Assembly (NCBI RefSeq): GCF_024298865.1
Contig: NZ_CP101161.1
Location: 1,571,227-1,635,226 of the forward strand
Direction of reading: 5' to 3'
From: Halorarius halobius
GTDB taxonomy: Archaea; Halobacteriota; Halobacteria; Halobacteriales; Haloarculaceae
Length of the DNA stretch: 64,000 nt
Part shown: positions 33,865 through 42,057 of the stretch, piece after piece
Position numbering within the stretch: position 1 is the first letter of the stretch
Layout of the letters: each line of letters begins with the position of its first letter
The notes under the pieces: generated by a model
What the model was told of the DNA's origin: nothing
The model's database searches: none
The model's input: the letters and a program-made list of their open reading frames with translations, nothing else
Program-made: the position numbers and the translations under genes

Positions 33865-34838
33865 GTGAACGAGATATCGACGCTGTCTCAGGCAGCGGCA
33901 CGGACGACTCGGCGAACTATGAGGACGGCGACATCGTCAAAACCGAATCGTCGTTCAGATATTTCATCAGGAAACTACTCGCCAAGAAGATCAGGATCAT
34001 CGCAACCGTGACGATCATTGCGATCATCCTCGTAGCGATTTTCGCCCCGGTACTCGCACCGCACAATCCCGACGAAACGTTCGGTCTCTTCCAGCCACCG
34101 AACTCCCATTCCGTCGGACATTTCGACGACGACGGACAGACCGAACGGGCGTTCCATCCCCTCGGAACGGATTCGTTCGGGCACGACGTGCTCTCACGTG
34201 TCATCTTCGGCACGCGGATCTCGCTGCTCGTTGCGTTCGCGTCGGTCGGAATTGGGTCCTTCGTCGGGTCACTCATCGGCCTGTTGGCCGGATACTACGG
34301 CGGATGGATCGATGATCTACTGATGCGATATATCGATTTCCAGTGGGCGTTCCCGGAGATCGTCCTCGCCATCGGCATCGTCGCATTCACCGGCGGGCTC
34401 GGCGTCTGGAACGTGGTCCTCGCCATCAGCATCGCCTACTTCGACGATTTCGCTCGTGTCGTCCGCGGCGAAGTGTTGTCGATTCGCGAATCCGAGTACA
34501 TCAAATCGGCGAGGGTCATCGGCATGTCTGACCTCCGGATCATGGTCAAGGAAATACTGCCCAACGCAGTCGCGCCGCTCATTGTTCAAATGACCGTGCT
34601 GTTCCCTCTGGCGATCCTCTGGGAGGCGTCGCTGTCCTTCCTAGGGCTCGGCGTAAAGCCGACGACGCCGACGTGGGGGCTACTCATAGCGAGCGGCCGC
34701 GCCTACATTACGAGCTACTGGTGGATCACCATCGTCCCGGGAGTCGCAATCATGATCACGGCGCTCGCGTTCAACATCGAGGGCGACACGCTACGCGATA
34801 TATTCGACGTTAAGCGCGGGGAGGAACTTGAACGATGA
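33861..34838 (+). CDS. Peptide ABC transporter permease (DppC type)
   Basis: A 325-residue permease with a 50-residue acidic cytoplasmic N-terminus, then the first helix (IIATVTIIAIILVAIFAPVLAPH). HPLGTDSFGHDVLSRVIFGTR is the hallmark segment of DppC/OppC proteins. The ATPase-contact loop is SEYIKSARVIGMSDLRIMVKEILPNAVAPL, and GLGVKPTTPTWGLLIASGRAYI follows near the end. It forms a heterodimer with the DppB-type protein. Both ends overlap neighbouring genes by 4 nt, so expression is translationally coupled. Confidence 0.92.
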   Translation: MSERDIDAVSGSGTDDSANYEDGDIVKTESSFRYFIRKLLAKKIRIIATVTIIAIILVAIFAPVLAPHNPDETFGLFQPPNSHSVGHFDDDGQTERAFHPLGTDSFGHDVLSRVIFGTRISLLVAFASVGIGSFVGSLIGLLAGYYGGWIDDLLMRYIDFQWAFPEIVLAIGIVAFTGGLGVWNVVLAISIAYFDDFARVVRGEVLSIRESEYIKSARVIGMSDLRIMVKEILPNAVAPLIVQMTVLFPLAILWEASLSFLGLGVKPTTPTWGLLIASGRAYITSYWWITIVPGVAIMITALAFNIEGDTLRDIFDVKRGEELER

Positions 34839-35866
34839 CAATTCTCGAAATCAACGACCTTCGGACGGAGTTCGATACCGAACGTGGAACCGTAAAAGCA
34901 GTTAACGGCGTCGACCTCTCTATCGAATCTGGAGAGATCGTCGGTCTAGTCGGAGAGAGCGGCAGTGGCAAGACCGTACTAGCGGAGAGCATCCTTCGCT
35001 CGGTCGAAGAGCCGGGCGAGATCGTCGGGGGCGAAATTCTGTTCAACGGCGAGTCGTTGCTGGACTACTCGGATGCCCAGATGAGAGAGATTCGAGGAAG
35101 CGCCATCTCGATCATCTTTCAGGATCCGATGAACAGCCTGAATCCCACGATTCGGATTGGCGAACAGATTGCCGAAACGATTCGCCTCCACCAGGATGTG
35201 GGTGAGTCCGTTACGCTCCCGGCTGAGATGAAGCGGAAGATACTGGGGGCCGCGAAGCACAGCGAGTCGTGGCAGCGTGCGATCGAGATGCTGGAATCCG
35301 TCCAGATACCGGAACCATCGACCCGTGCGTTCGACTTCCCCAACCAGTTCAGTGGCGGGATGCGCCAGCGGGCGATGATCGCAATGGCGTTGTCTTGTGA
35401 ACCCGATTTGCTTATCGCCGATGAACCGACGACCGCACTCGACGTGACCGTTCAGGCCCAGATTCTCGAGGAACTCGAGCGTCTCAAGGACGCGTTTGAC
35501 ACCTCGATACTGCTGATAACCCACGATTTGGCAGTAATTTCAGAGATTTGTCATGAAGTGAACGTCATGTATGCCGGCGAGATTGTGGAACGAGCACGGA
35601 CGGAGGAACTGTTCACGAATCCCCAGCATCCGTACACACAGAACCTATTAAAATGCCTTCCGACAGCTGATAGCCGGGACTCGCTACACTCAATCCCAGG
35701 GAACGTCCCTGACCTCATCGACATAGATTTCGCCTGTCAGTTTGCGCCCCGGTGTCCCGAGGCGAAAGACGAATGCTTCGACATAGACCCGGACTTTCGG
35801 CAGGTCGGGGAAGATGATCATATCGCGGCTTGTCTTCGACGCGGCCCACAGGAGAGACAACTATGA
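34835..35866 (+). CDS. Peptide ABC transporter ATPase (DppD type)
   Basis: A 343-residue cytoplasmic ATPase with Walker A GESGSGKT near residue 40, Q-loop IIFQDPMNSLNP, signature FSGGMRQR, Walker B LLIADEPTTALD and switch His in LLITHDLAV. The C-terminal Cys-containing peptide-transporter domain (CQFAPRCPEAKDECF) is the oligopeptide-family extension that in some members binds an iron-sulfur cluster. It drives import together with the following DppF-type ATPase. It overlaps both neighbours by 4 nt. Confidence 0.93.
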   Translation: MTILEINDLRTEFDTERGTVKAVNGVDLSIESGEIVGLVGESGSGKTVLAESILRSVEEPGEIVGGEILFNGESLLDYSDAQMREIRGSAISIIFQDPMNSLNPTIRIGEQIAETIRLHQDVGESVTLPAEMKRKILGAAKHSESWQRAIEMLESVQIPEPSTRAFDFPNQFSGGMRQRAMIAMALSCEPDLLIADEPTTALDVTVQAQILEELERLKDAFDTSILLITHDLAVISEICHEVNVMYAGEIVERARTEELFTNPQHPYTQNLLKCLPTADSRDSLHSIPGNVPDLIDIDFACQFAPRCPEAKDECFDIDPDFRQVGEDDHIAACLRRGPQERQL

Positions 35867-37188
35867 CTCCATCTCGAACTGACGGACCGGAAGAGGCCCC
35901 GCTCTTGGAAACAGAGTCGCTGACGAAACACTTCGATCAGAGCGAAGGATTCATTGATCGGATCCTTGGCGCAGGGGCAAAGGTTCAGGCCGTCGAGAAC
36001 GTGGACCTGACGGTAAAGGAAGGTGAGACGGTCGCTGTCGTCGGTGAGAGCGGCTGTGGGAAAAGCACGCTCGTGGAGACGATCGCGAACCTTTACACAC
36101 CTACTGACGGATCTGTGCGGTTCCGTGGTGAGGACATAACCGGCCTCTCCGACCGAGCGATGAAACAGTATCGCCGCCAGATTCAGATGATTTTCCAGGA
36201 CCCGCTTGCCTCGCTGAATCCCCGGCAGACAGTCGGGGACTGTCTCATGGCACCACTGGAGGTCCACGATATCGGTGACAGCGACAGCGAACGGCAAGAA
36301 CTGGCCAAAGAACACCTGCAACGCGTTGGGCTCGAAAGCTCTCACTTCAACAGATACCCCCACGAGTTCTCCGGTGGGCAACAACAACGCGTGGCGGTCG
36401 CGCGGGCACTCACGCTCGAACCCGATCTGCTGCTGGCGGATGAGCCCGTCAGTGCCCTCGACATCTCCGTCCAATCGGATATCCTCAAACTGCTGGAGCG
36501 GCTCCAAGACGAGTTGGGAATCGCGATCGTGTTCGTTTCCCACGACCTCAGCGTCGTGCGATACATCGCGGATCGCGTCGCCGTCATGTACCTTGGAGAA
36601 ATCGTCGAACTAGCACCCACCGACGAGCTCTTCGAGGCCCCACGACATCCCTACACGAAGGCCCTGATGTCTGCCATTCCACAAATAAATCCTGAGGACC
36701 GAGCCGACCGGATCATTCTCGAGGGGTCGCCGCCCTCGCCGATGAACCCCCCAGCTGGATGTCGGTTCCACACTCGTTGTCCCGCAGTCATTCCGCCCGA
36801 AGACTGGAAGGGCAGCCAACAGCAGTTCAGGGGTTTCCATTCCTTCCGGATTCAGGTTCGCGACGGCGAGATAGATCCGGATGCGATCCGACGCCGGGTC
36901 CAAGCCGAAAGCGACGAGACGACAGCAAAGGCGGTCCAAGACCAAATCATCGAAGAGTCGTTCGATTCGGACATAGAGTCGTTCCCCGACGAGGCACGGG
37001 AAGTAATCCGGACGGCTACCGAGGAGCTAGTGGACGGAGATCGTACCCTCGCCGTCGAAGCGGTGGACGAAGCGTTCCGGACGCCATGCGAACAGCAGGT
37101 GCCCCGCGAACGGTCAGCCGGGCGCACCCACAAGGTCGCATGCCACCGCAATGACTCCACTGAACGGGGGGACCCCGATTACCTCTGA
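35863..37188 (+). CDS. Peptide ABC transporter ATPase (DppF type) with long C-terminal extension
   Basis: About 441 residues from the ATG at 35863, which overlaps the DppD stop. Walker A is GESGCGKS, the Q-loop MIFQDPLASLNP, the signature FSGGQQQR, Walker B LLLADEPVSALD and the switch His VSHDLSVV. A peptide-transporter domain with CRFHTRCP follows. The last 120 residues, rich in Asp/Glu, are longer than in bacterial DppF and end in a Cys-His motif (HKVACHRND), a pattern I associate with haloarchaeal members. It is the last gene of the operon. Confidence 0.92.
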   Translation: MTPSRTDGPEEAPLLETESLTKHFDQSEGFIDRILGAGAKVQAVENVDLTVKEGETVAVVGESGCGKSTLVETIANLYTPTDGSVRFRGEDITGLSDRAMKQYRRQIQMIFQDPLASLNPRQTVGDCLMAPLEVHDIGDSDSERQELAKEHLQRVGLESSHFNRYPHEFSGGQQQRVAVARALTLEPDLLLADEPVSALDISVQSDILKLLERLQDELGIAIVFVSHDLSVVRYIADRVAVMYLGEIVELAPTDELFEAPRHPYTKALMSAIPQINPEDRADRIILEGSPPSPMNPPAGCRFHTRCPAVIPPEDWKGSQQQFRGFHSFRIQVRDGEIDPDAIRRRVQAESDETTAKAVQDQIIEESFDSDIESFPDEAREVIRTATEELVDGDRTLAVEAVDEAFRTPCEQQVPRERSAGRTHKVACHRNDSTERGDPDYL

Positions 37189-37463
37189 CCGGCGAGGAGG
37201 TAGCCAGACTCAGTATCGGTCTGTACGATAACCACCATACTCCGGGGGAGGGGCGTCGACAGCGAAACTTTCGAAAAGATTCTTCGACAGACCTCCGTCG
37301 AGTGCCTCACTTTCACCGAGCCCGAAGGGCCCGACAATTCGACAGGGGGAAGCTCGCCCGTCGGTAACGTCCACTAAATTCCGATACAAACGGTGGTCTC
37401 TTGCTTAATCTGATTTCCCCACCTACAGGGAGAACGTATATCCGGAGAGTGGCCGACGTGAAG

Positions 37464-37471
37464 TATTATAA
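37464..37471 (+). promoter_or_regulatory. TATA box of the second M24 peptidase gene
   Basis: TATTATAA lies 25-32 nt before the ATG at 37496. The remaining part of the 307-bp gap after the ABC operon (37189-37463) shows no gene or clear hairpin terminator. Confidence 0.6.
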
Positions 37472-37495
37472 CATTCCGCTTGCATGTAGTCTCTG

Positions 37496-38635
37496 ATGCC
37501 AGCCATCGAAAAGGAGCAGGGTGAACAACGTATCGTCGAAGCGAGAAAGCGACTCCGTGAGAAGGGAGGGGACGCGCTTGTTCTCTCCCCAGGAAACAAC
37601 CACTACTATTTATCCGGGAATCCGGAAAAACAGGTTACGCCGCGTCACACATTCTTCATATTACCTGTAGAGGGCGAGCCCTTCATGTTCCTCTCGACGA
37701 ATAACGCCAGCAACGTACGGGAGTCATCTTGGATCAACACTTTCGTGACATGGGACGACAGCGATGACCCCGTCGATCGACTAGCTGACGCATTTGAGGA
37801 GTATGATATTTCCGACGAGAGCACCATCCTGGTGGAAGACCAGATGTGGGCAACATTCATAAAAGATTTCCAAGAAATCTCGGATTTTGAATTCGAACTA
37901 GCGTCGGAAGTGACGATGCCGCTCCGGCGAACGAAAGATGAGGACGAACGCAAGACAATCAAGGAAGCAGCCTCGATCGCGGACGAGGTAAGCGAAATAA
38001 TTCGGTCCGAGAATCTCGTCGGAATGACCGAAAACGAGGTTGCTGCGAAGATTGATTATCTCATGCGCAAGCGGGGCGCCGAAGACACTGCGTTCGACAC
38101 CGTCGTCGCAAGCGGCCCGAACAGTACAAAGCCGTCGTACACAGTCGGTCAACGATCGATTCAATCCGGAGAGCCAGTCATTCTGGATTTCGGTGCACAG
38201 GTCGACCAGTACCTCAGTGACCAGACCCGGACAGTCGTCTTCGACGGTGAACCGCCGGAGGAATTTATCGAAGCGTTCGAAGTCGCCCGGAAGGCCCAGG
38301 AAGCGGCTATCGACGCTGTCGAACCCGGCGTTCAAGCAAAGGAGGTCGACGTCGTCGCTCGATCGGTCATCGAAGATGCAGGATACGGGGAAAACTTCCT
38401 CCACGTTACAGGACACGGTATCGGTCTGGGGATACATGAACCGCCGTTCCTTATGTCGGGAGACTACGTGGACGAAGGAAACGAAATCGAACTTCAACCA
38501 GGGATGGTGATGACGATCGAGCCAGGGATCTATACAGAAGACTGGGGACTCAGGATTGAAGACGATGTCGCCGTCACCCAGTCAGGTTGCGAACGACTGT
38601 CGAACTCTTCACACGGATGGCGTCTCTTGGAGTAA
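37496..38635 (+). CDS. M24 family Xaa-Pro peptidase
   Basis: A 379-residue pita-bread metallopeptidase. Metal ligands are visible: Asp in VILDFGAQ, Asp in LSDQTRTVV, His in GHGIGLGIHEPPF, Glu in MTIEPGIY and Glu in RIEDDVAV. The second conserved His (IHEPP) is present too. It should cut the bond before proline in dipeptides or short peptides. It has its own promoter and is AT-richer than the flanking genes. A transposase fragment follows it directly. With the M24 gene at 29582 it frames the peptide importer; together with the S9 enzyme the set looks like a peptide-utilisation locus. Confidence 0.91.
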   Translation: MPAIEKEQGEQRIVEARKRLREKGGDALVLSPGNNHYYLSGNPEKQVTPRHTFFILPVEGEPFMFLSTNNASNVRESSWINTFVTWDDSDDPVDRLADAFEEYDISDESTILVEDQMWATFIKDFQEISDFEFELASEVTMPLRRTKDEDERKTIKEAASIADEVSEIIRSENLVGMTENEVAAKIDYLMRKRGAEDTAFDTVVASGPNSTKPSYTVGQRSIQSGEPVILDFGAQVDQYLSDQTRTVVFDGEPPEEFIEAFEVARKAQEAAIDAVEPGVQAKEVDVVARSVIEDAGYGENFLHVTGHGIGLGIHEPPFLMSGDYVDEGNEIELQPGMVMTIEPGIYTEDWGLRIEDDVAVTQSGCERLSNSSHGWRLLE

Positions 38636-38659
38636 TTCAACGAGCGTGCCATAGAAAGC

Positions 38660-38900
38660 CTCCAAAGGAGGCCCCAGGGTTTGGAAACTGCGTCGACCAG
38701 CTCCGAGGCCCTGCGTCGGCCAACGACTTCCTGAATGCAGCGGCGACCGAGACAGTACCGCTGTTTGAGCATCTTGAATTTGAGTTTCTGCTGGACTACA
38801 AGTGCGTCAGCCATCCGATCTCTTTTGCGGTTTCTTCCCTGCTACTACGAGAACGTCTACGGCACACGCCCGGTTACTCGCCGTAACACTATCTGTCGCA
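38660..38900 (+). pseudogene. N-terminal fragment of a haloarchaeal transposase
   Basis: One frame reads NDFLNAAATETVPLFEHLEF and on to FLLDYKC, and a second frame continues CYYENVYGTRPVTR. Both pieces resemble the beginning of a haloarchaeal ISH-type transposase (the LEHLEFEFLLDY and CYYKDIYGTRPV stretches), with a frameshift between them and no catalytic part. It fills most of the 341-bp gap before the phosphotriesterase-like gene. The family name is from memory and uncertain. Confidence 0.45.
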
Positions 38901-38937
38901 CCGGACGAGACGGCGTGCCACTCGTGGATGCTGGCCC

Positions 38938-38956
38938 GGTACAAACTATTAGTACC
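38938..38956. promoter_or_regulatory. Small dyad around the TATA region of the phosphotriesterase-like gene
   Basis: GGTAC (38938-38942) and GTACC (38952-38956) flank AAACTATTA, which lies 26-34 nt before the ATG at 38977 and can serve as TATA box. The ten bases ACAAACTATT recur before HyuA (47073-47082), 33-42 nt before its start, so the two genes may share a promoter type. Confidence 0.4.
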
Positions 38957-38976
38957 AGTCGACCGATGAGCGGTGT

Positions 38977-40071
38977 ATGCCTGCCGATGCTGGGCACGTC
39001 ATCACTACCGACGGGTTGCTCGATCCGTCGGAACTGGGTCTGACGCTCCCACACGAACACGTCTTCATCGACTTCACGGCCAATCCGACGCCGATGCCGG
39101 ACTCGAGCGTCGAGCGCGCGGTCGCTCGCGAGCCCGTCTCGATGAACAATCTCTGGTACGTTCGACGGAACCCGATGCGCCACGAGGACAACCGCCGACT
39201 CGGAGACCCCGAGGCCGCGGCCGCGGAACTGCGTCGGTTCCTCCGTGCGGGCGGGCAGACGCTCGTCGATGTCACGCCGAAGAACGTCGGCGGCGACCCG
39301 AAGCACGTCGCCGGAATCTGTCGGGAACTCGGGCTCCAGTGTGTCCACGGGACTGCGATCTACATGGAGTCGTTCCACTCGGACCGGATCGCCCGGTCGT
39401 CCGTCGATGACCTGCGGGCCGAGTTCGTCCAAGACGTTCGCCACGGCATCGATGAGACCAACATCCGGGCCGGTGTCATCGGTGAGATCGGTGTCAGCGG
39501 CCATATCCACGACGCCGAAGAGAAGGTGCTCCGTGGGGCCGCACGTGCGGCTGTCGAGACCGGTGCTCCCCTCTCCGTGCATCCGCCGGGCCGGACGCCC
39601 CACGCGCAACGCGACCGGACGTACCCCTCCTCAAGGTGGGGACTCGAACTTCTAGATATCATCGAAGAGGAGGGGCTCTCGCCGGGGCGCGTCGCGCTGT
39701 GTCACATGGATCGAACGGTCTACGAGGACCTGGAGTACCAGCGCGAGCTGGCCGAACGGGGTGCGTATCTGGAGTACGATCTCTGGGGCCACGAACTCCA
39801 CCTCGACGAGTACGACGATGCGTACATGCCCGATACCCAGCGCCTGGAGTTCACGACGACGCTCATTGAGGAGGGGTACGCATCGAATCTCCTCTTTTCT
39901 CACGACGTCTGCAACAAGGTCCAGTACACCAAGTACGGTGGCTTCGGGTACGCACACGTCCCCCGGAACGTCGCGAGGATGCTCCGGGGTCGTGACATCG
40001 ATCCGGCTACCGTTGACCGCATCCTCAAACAGAATCCTCAGGATTGGCTCACGTTCGACGATCCGGTATAG
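38977..40071 (+). CDS. Phosphotriesterase-family metal-dependent hydrolase (lactonase/PHP-like)
   Basis: A 364-residue amidohydrolase-superfamily TIM barrel. Ligands of the binuclear metal centre are visible: the H-x-H in LPHEHVF, a bridging acid (VIGEIG, Glu where phosphotriesterase has a carbamylated Lys), His in LSVHPPG, His in CHMDRT, and Asp in LFSHDVCN. The Glu bridge is typical of the phosphotriesterase-homology proteins and lactonases rather than organophosphate hydrolases. The substrate is probably a lactone or cyclic ester/amide; in this setting, between peptidases and a hydantoinase, a cyclic intermediate is likely. It is followed after 51 bp by the dihydropyrimidinase gene. Confidence 0.86.
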   Translation: MPADAGHVITTDGLLDPSELGLTLPHEHVFIDFTANPTPMPDSSVERAVAREPVSMNNLWYVRRNPMRHEDNRRLGDPEAAAAELRRFLRAGGQTLVDVTPKNVGGDPKHVAGICRELGLQCVHGTAIYMESFHSDRIARSSVDDLRAEFVQDVRHGIDETNIRAGVIGEIGVSGHIHDAEEKVLRGAARAAVETGAPLSVHPPGRTPHAQRDRTYPSSRWGLELLDIIEEEGLSPGRVALCHMDRTVYEDLEYQRELAERGAYLEYDLWGHELHLDEYDDAYMPDTQRLEFTTTLIEEGYASNLLFSHDVCNKVQYTKYGGFGYAHVPRNVARMLRGRDIDPATVDRILKQNPQDWLTFDDPV

Positions 40072-40093
40072 CGCGACCGGAGCGACCCCGAAC

Positions 40094-40099
40094 TATATT
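40094..40099 (+). promoter_or_regulatory. TATA box of the dihydropyrimidinase gene
   Basis: TATATT lies 24-29 nt before the ATG at 40123, within the short gap behind the phosphotriesterase-like gene. This suggests a separate leaderless transcript. Confidence 0.55.
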
Positions 40100-40122
40100 T
40101 GTGCGGCTGGCAACCACTACCC

Positions 40123-41523
40123 ATGAATCCCGATCTGATCGTGTCGGGGGGGACTGTCGTCACTGCCGATGGGGTCCGTGACGCGGACGTCGCCGTCTCG
40201 GACGGCCGCATCGTGGCGGTCGGCGACGGCGCCACCTTCCCCAACGCCGACCGGACCGTCGACGCGACCGACTGCCTCGTACTGCCCGGCGTGGTCGATC
40301 CACACGTCCACGTCGCGGACATGTTTTCGGGTGACAGCTACGAGACGGCGACGGCCGCCGCCGCACTCGGCGGGGTGACGACTTTCATCGACTTCGGCTG
40401 GCAGGCCTGGGAGGGGTCGGAGAGCCCGTACGACGCCGAGTCGACGCTGGTCGAGGGGATCGAGCGGAAACGCGAGAAAGCCGGGGACGCGCTGGTCGAC
40501 TACGCGCTTCACGGCGGCCTCACCCGCGAGGACCCGGCCGTACTCGAGGAACTCGAGGCGGCCATCGAGATGGGCGTCACGTCGTTCAAGATGTACACGA
40601 CCTACGAGATGGGCGTCTCCTACGGGTTCATGGACCGCGTGTTCGCGCGTCTCGCCGACACCGACGGCGTCGGCGTCGTCCACACCGAGGATCCGACGAT
40701 CTGTGACGCCCAGACGGAACTGCTTCGCGAGGCCGGCCGCGGTGACCCGACCGACTATCCGGCCTCCCGCCCGGACTACGCCGAAGCGGTGTCGGCCGCC
40801 ACGGTCGCGCGGCTCGCGGCCGAACACGGGGCGAAGTACTACGGCTTCCACACCACCAGCCGGAAGGCGGCCGACGAGATCGCCCGCGTCCGAGCGGCGG
40901 CAGGCCCCGACCACGTCCGCGCTGAGACGTGCACTCACTACACGGCGCTTGACGAGTCGGTGTACGCCGAGAGGGGGAACCAGGCGATGATCTCACCGCC
41001 GATCAGACCGCCGGACGACCAGGACGCGCTGTTCGAGCACCTGCGGGCCGGCACGCTCGACGTCGTCTCATCGGATCACTGCGGCTACACCCGCGCCGAC
41101 AAGGAGGCCGACGACTGGTGGGACAGCGCGTTCGGTGCGAACGGCCTCCAGACGGAACTCCCCGTGTTCCACGATGTCGCCGTCGGCGAACGGGGGTTCC
41201 CGTACCCGTTCCTCGTCCGGGTCAAGTCGACGCTCCCTGCGAAACTGTTCGGCCTTCCGAACAAGGGGACGATAGCGCCCGGTGCGGATGCCGACATCGT
41301 CATCTTCGACCCGGACGCGACCTACGAGATAACGGCCGAGGACAACGCGTCTGTGGCCGACTTCACGCTGTACGAGGGCCGTGAGGTGACGGGCGCCGTC
41401 GAATCGACGTTCGTCCGCGGGGAACCCGTCGTCGAGGACGGCGAACTGGTCGGGACGCCGGGCCACGGCGAGTTCGTCGCCCGCGATACGCCCGACTGGA
41501 GTCCCAACGTCACGCCCCGCTGA
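40123..41523 (+). CDS. hydA: Dihydropyrimidinase / D-hydantoinase
   Basis: A 466-residue cyclic amidohydrolase that opens the ring of dihydropyrimidines or hydantoins to give N-carbamoyl amino acids. The metal centre is complete: H-x-H in VVDPHVHVAD, the Lys to be carbamylated in TSFKMYTTYEMG, His in VVHTEDP, His in YGFHTTS, and Asp in VSSDHCGYT. AKLFGLPNKGTIAPGADADIVIFDP near 360 is the usual family ending of the barrel. The ATG at 40123 is placed by the TATA box; an in-frame ATG at 40099 is less likely. The neighbours DUF3830, HyuB and HyuA support a role in hydantoin or pyrimidine-ring degradation. Substrate stereospecificity cannot be read from the sequence. Confidence 0.92.
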   Translation: MNPDLIVSGGTVVTADGVRDADVAVSDGRIVAVGDGATFPNADRTVDATDCLVLPGVVDPHVHVADMFSGDSYETATAAAALGGVTTFIDFGWQAWEGSESPYDAESTLVEGIERKREKAGDALVDYALHGGLTREDPAVLEELEAAIEMGVTSFKMYTTYEMGVSYGFMDRVFARLADTDGVGVVHTEDPTICDAQTELLREAGRGDPTDYPASRPDYAEAVSAATVARLAAEHGAKYYGFHTTSRKAADEIARVRAAAGPDHVRAETCTHYTALDESVYAERGNQAMISPPIRPPDDQDALFEHLRAGTLDVVSSDHCGYTRADKEADDWWDSAFGANGLQTELPVFHDVAVGERGFPYPFLVRVKSTLPAKLFGLPNKGTIAPGADADIVIFDPDATYEITAEDNASVADFTLYEGREVTGAVESTFVRGEPVVEDGELVGTPGHGEFVARDTPDWSPNVTPR

Positions 41524-41546
41524 CCCCGCCTGCGGAGTCGGGTTCG

Positions 41547-41966
41547 CTACTCGTTGATGCGGAACTCGACGTCGAGACCGCCCTCCTCGAGCGTGGTCGC
41601 CTCCAGCGACCGGAGCGTGTCCCGCGATGTGTCGAGCGTGGCGACGTGGTTCCCCGCCTGCTCGCCTGCGGGACTCTTGAAACAGGTCGGGCCACAGGCG
41701 AGGAGGAGTTCGCTCTCGTTTTTGAACCCCGGGTACAGCAGCACGTCGCCCCGCGAGGGGTAGGCGGTGTGGTTCTCGCGGGGTAGCTCGGGGAGCGCGT
41801 CGTCGTCGAGGCTCACCCACGTGGCGTAGCCGCTCCAGCGGACGTGCAGGAGTGTCGACTCCAGGGGTAGCAAGTCACGGAGCGCGTCGACGCTCTCCGG
41901 CGCTTCCGATTCGAGCAGCTCCCCTTCGAGCACAGTGCTCTCTACGCTGATTTCTAGCGACGGCAT
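41547..41966 (-). CDS. DUF3830 family protein (cyclophilin-like fold)
   Basis: A 139-residue protein. ESVDALRDLLPLESTLLHVRWSGYATWVSL and ENHTAYPSRGDVLLYPG together with AGEQAGNHVATL are the recognisable DUF3830 stretches. The fold is cyclophilin-like, but the biochemical role is unknown; members occur beside hydantoinase, amidase and related catabolic genes. It is transcribed opposite to its neighbours. A TTTAATGC sequence (minus strand, 41994-41987) lies about 21-28 nt before the ATG at 41966, consistent with a leaderless mRNA, and shares the 91-bp divergent gap with the first hyuB. The conserved association suggests a function in the same pathway, perhaps isomerisation or binding of an intermediate. 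Confidence 0.82.
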   Translation of the reverse strand: MPSLEISVESTVLEGELLESEAPESVDALRDLLPLESTLLHVRWSGYATWVSLDDDALPELPRENHTAYPSRGDVLLYPGFKNESELLLACGPTCFKSPAGEQAGNHVATLDTSRDTLRSLEATTLEEGGLDVEFRINE

Positions 41967-42057
41967 GACTCGGCTCTCTCCCCACTATGCATTAAACCTG
42001 TCTCCACGCCCCGGCTTGACGAAACAGTCAAGGGGCTGTCCCAAGCAGTTGATAGCC

